Source of the DNA: Rhodospirillales bacterium
Lineage (GTDB): Bacteria; Pseudomonadota; Alphaproteobacteria; Reyranellales; Reyranellaceae
DNA: 8,340 nt
Direction: 5' to 3'
Assembly: GCA_013205335.1 (NCBI GenBank)
Contig: JABMNB010000120.1
Coordinates: forward strand, 1 to 8,340
Made by a program: the position numbers and the translations under genes. The notes under the pieces were generated by a model. The model did no database searches and was not told the DNA's origin. It saw nothing but the letters and a program-made list of their open reading frames with translations. Position 1 is the stretch's first letter; each line of letters begins with the position of its first letter. Below, one piece after another: positions 7,212 through 8,340 of this stretch.

Positions 7212-7997
7212 ATGGCGTTCGCAGTCAATGCCGCCAAGGCACGCCTGAAGAAGAACGAACTGTCGATCGGCATCGGCATCCGGCTGGTCCGCAACGTCGA
7301 CATCGTCAAGGTCATGAAGGCGGCAGGCTTCGACTGGCTGTTCATCGACCTCGAACATGGATCGATGTCGATCGAGACGGCCTGCGAGATCGCCATCGCC
7401 GCCCAGGATTCCGGCATCGCGCCGATCGTGCGCGTACCGTATGGCGAGCTCACCATGGCGACGCGGGTGCTCGACGGCGGCGCCCTGGGGATCGTAATCC
7501 CGCATGTCGATACGGCGGAGGAGGCGAAGGAGATCGCCGACAAGCTGCGCTATCCGCCACGCGGCCATCGGTCGGTGGGCGGCGGCCAGGCACAGTTCGA
7601 CTACGAGCCGATGCCGCTCGGTGAAATGACGACGAAGTCGGACGAAAACACGCTGATCGTGGTGATGATCGAGACGCCCAAGGCGGTCGAGAACGCCGAG
7701 GCGATCGCGGCGGTGCCGGGCATCGATTGCCTGCTGGTCGGCTCCAGCGATCTATCGATGGAAATGGGCATCCCCGGCGACACCGGCAACCCGAAGGTCC
7801 AGGCCGCCGTCGACAAGGTCATCGCCGCCTGCACGAAGCACGGCAAGTGGCCCGGCATGGGTGGCGCCTATACCGAGGAGCTGCTCAAGCTCTACACCGA
7901 CAAGGGCATGAAGTTCGTGCTGTCCGGCAACGACCTGCCGATGCTGACCGGCGCTGCGCGTGCGCACCAAGCGAAGGTGCGGGCGTTCCAGAAATAA
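7212..7997 (+). CDS. HpcH/HpaI-type class II aldolase/citrate-lyase family protein
   Basis: A 261-residue (beta/alpha)8-barrel enzyme of the HpcH/HpaI group, which cleaves or forms C-C bonds next to a 2-oxo acid, often giving pyruvate, with a divalent metal. The family's active-site residues are visible: FIDLEHG with the likely base His49, PIVRVP with Arg74 that would hold the substrate, GIVIPHVDTAEEA (93-105), and metal ligands Glu154 (VMIETP) and Asp180 (GSSDLS). The 26-residue spacing of the two metal ligands matches the family. Length is as usual (about 250-265). The ATG is supported by GGAGG 5 nt upstream. The gene stands alone on the plus strand, divergent from the VOC gene and convergent with the ThDP enzyme. 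The real substrate is not known; homologues include 4-hydroxy-2-oxo-heptanedioate, 2-keto-3-deoxy-rhamnonate and related aldolases. Confidence 0.94.
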   Translation: MAFAVNAAKARLKKNELSIGIGIRLVRNVDIVKVMKAAGFDWLFIDLEHGSMSIETACEIAIAAQDSGIAPIVRVPYGELTMATRVLDGGALGIVIPHVDTAEEAKEIADKLRYPPRGHRSVGGGQAQFDYEPMPLGEMTTKSDENTLIVVMIETPKAVENAEAIAAVPGIDCLLVGSSDLSMEMGIPGDTGNPKVQAAVDKVIAACTKHGKWPGMGGAYTEELLKLYTDKGMKFVLSGNDLPMLTGAARAHQAKVRAFQK

Positions 7998-8001
7998 AGT
8001 C

Positions 8002-8075
8002 GCTGGGGATCGCGCCACTCCGGTGGCGCGATCATTGAGCAAGAAGACGCGCCACCGGAGTGGCGCGCCCCCAGC
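8002..8075. repeat. Nested inverted repeat filling the gap between convergent genes
   Basis: A 20-bp unit, CGCGCCACTCCGGTGGCGCG (8011-8030), recurs as its exact reverse complement at 8048-8067, separated by 17 nt. Each unit is itself an 8-bp hairpin with a TCCG or CGGA loop. The outer flanks extend the symmetry: GCTGGGG (8002-8008) pairs with CCCCAGC (8069-8075), with a short mismatch between. The element starts 4 nt after the aldolase stop and ends 3 nt before the stop codon of the ThDP-enzyme gene. It resembles the paired palindromes of REP/BIME-like extragenic elements, but I see only one copy here, so repeat-family membership cannot be judged. Confidence 0.75.
8008..8033. terminator. Possible bidirectional transcription terminator hairpin
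   Basis: GATCGCGCCAC (8008-8018) pairs perfectly with GTGGCGCGATC (8023-8033) around a TCCG loop, an 11-bp GC-rich stem between two convergent genes. No run of T follows on either strand, so it is not a textbook intrinsic terminator. It may still block read-through or protect the 3' ends of both mRNAs. Confidence 0.45.
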
Positions 8076-8078
8076 TCC

Positions 8079-8340
8079 TTACCGCTTCCCTTCTATTTCG
8101 ATCTCGATCAGGTGCGGCTTGCCGGACTTGAAGGCGGCCTCGACGGCGGCCTTGATGTCGTCGGCCTTGGCGAGGTAGGTGCCGGCGACGCCCATGCCTT
8201 TGGCCAGGTCGACGAAGCCCATGGTCGGGCCGGTCAGGTCCATATGCATGTAGGGCTTGTTCGACTTCACGTCGAAGCGCTGGCGATAGGCGTCGATATT
8301 GTGCTTGAGCACGCGATACTCGCGGTTCGCCAGGATGACG
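8079..8340 (-). CDS. Thiamine-diphosphate-dependent enzyme (acetolactate synthase / benzoylformate decarboxylase-like), C-terminal fragment
   Basis: Only the last 86 residues are inside the window; the gene enters from beyond 8340 and ends with TAA at 8081-8079. The visible part begins VILANREYRVLKHNIDAYR, which matches the end of the ThDP-binding motif: the Asn in LANRE takes the place of the Mg2+-binding Asn in the NN element of GDG...NN. There follow MDLTGPTMGFVDLAKGMGV, then a Val/Ala-rich helix and GKPHLIEIEIEGKR, the usual C-terminal closing of pyruvate-domain enzymes of this family, where the residue pattern FVDLAKGMGV corresponds to FRALAKGYGV of benzoylformate decarboxylase. Family members ligate or decarboxylate 2-oxo acids. 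An internal ATG at 8312 is not the real start, since the frame stays open to the edge and full-length enzymes are about 550 residues. Subfamily and substrate are not resolved. Confidence 0.85.
   Translation of the reverse strand, partial: VILANREYRVLKHNIDAYRQRFDVKSNKPYMHMDLTGPTMGFVDLAKGMGVAGTYLAKADDIKAAVEAAFKSGKPHLIEIEIEGKR

Noticed and set aside
1..8340. tRNA, rRNA, CRISPR, IS element or attachment site
   Set aside because: No cloverleaf, no spaced direct repeats, no transposase-like frame and no terminal repeats were found on reading both strands; the single notable repeat is at 8002-8075.

Overview
The window looks like a stretch of chromosome from a GC-rich Gram-negative bacterium, most likely an alphaproteobacterium. 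This rests on the strong G/C bias at third codon positions, the abundant open antisense frames that such bias creates, and the kind of catabolic and transport genes present. It is an inference; no rRNA, tRNA or other phylogenetic marker lies here. There are nine protein genes, two of them cut by the window edges. I see no mobile element, CRISPR array or RNA gene.

Layout: Positions 1-7164 carry seven genes, all on the minus strand. In transcription order they are a small VOC/glyoxalase-fold protein (7164-6787), a family 5 periplasmic solute-binding protein (6699-5101), two DppB/DppC-type permeases (5067-4120 and 4112-3219), two DppD/DppF-type ATPases (3207-2218 and 2225-1251), and an FAD-dependent GMC oxidoreductase (1166 to beyond position 1). 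The five transporter genes are in the classic A-B-C-D-F order of dipeptide/oligopeptide importers. They are tightly packed (gaps of 33, 7 and 11 nt, then an 8-nt overlap) and make a complete ABC importer. The gaps before the binding protein (87 nt) and before the oxidoreductase (84 nt) are larger and may hold additional control sites.

At 7165-7211 the strand switches. A HpcH/HpaI-type class II aldolase (7212-7997) is divergent from the VOC gene. It converges on the C-terminal end of a thiamine-diphosphate enzyme (8339-8079). The 81-nt convergent gap is almost filled by a nested inverted repeat (8002-8075), the most structured non-coding element in the window.

How the genes may work together: the importer would bring in an organic solute, which could be a peptide but, given the enzymes around it, may be another small molecule. 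The GMC oxidoreductase, VOC protein, aldolase and ThDP enzyme would fit oxidation, C-C cleavage and 2-oxo-acid chemistry in a catabolic cluster. The substrate cannot be read from the sequence, and the functional link is inference from proximity. I found no convincing sign of a wholly new system; the best items for a second look are the convergent inverted repeat, the small palindromes ahead of the binding-protein gene, and the enzyme context of the importer.
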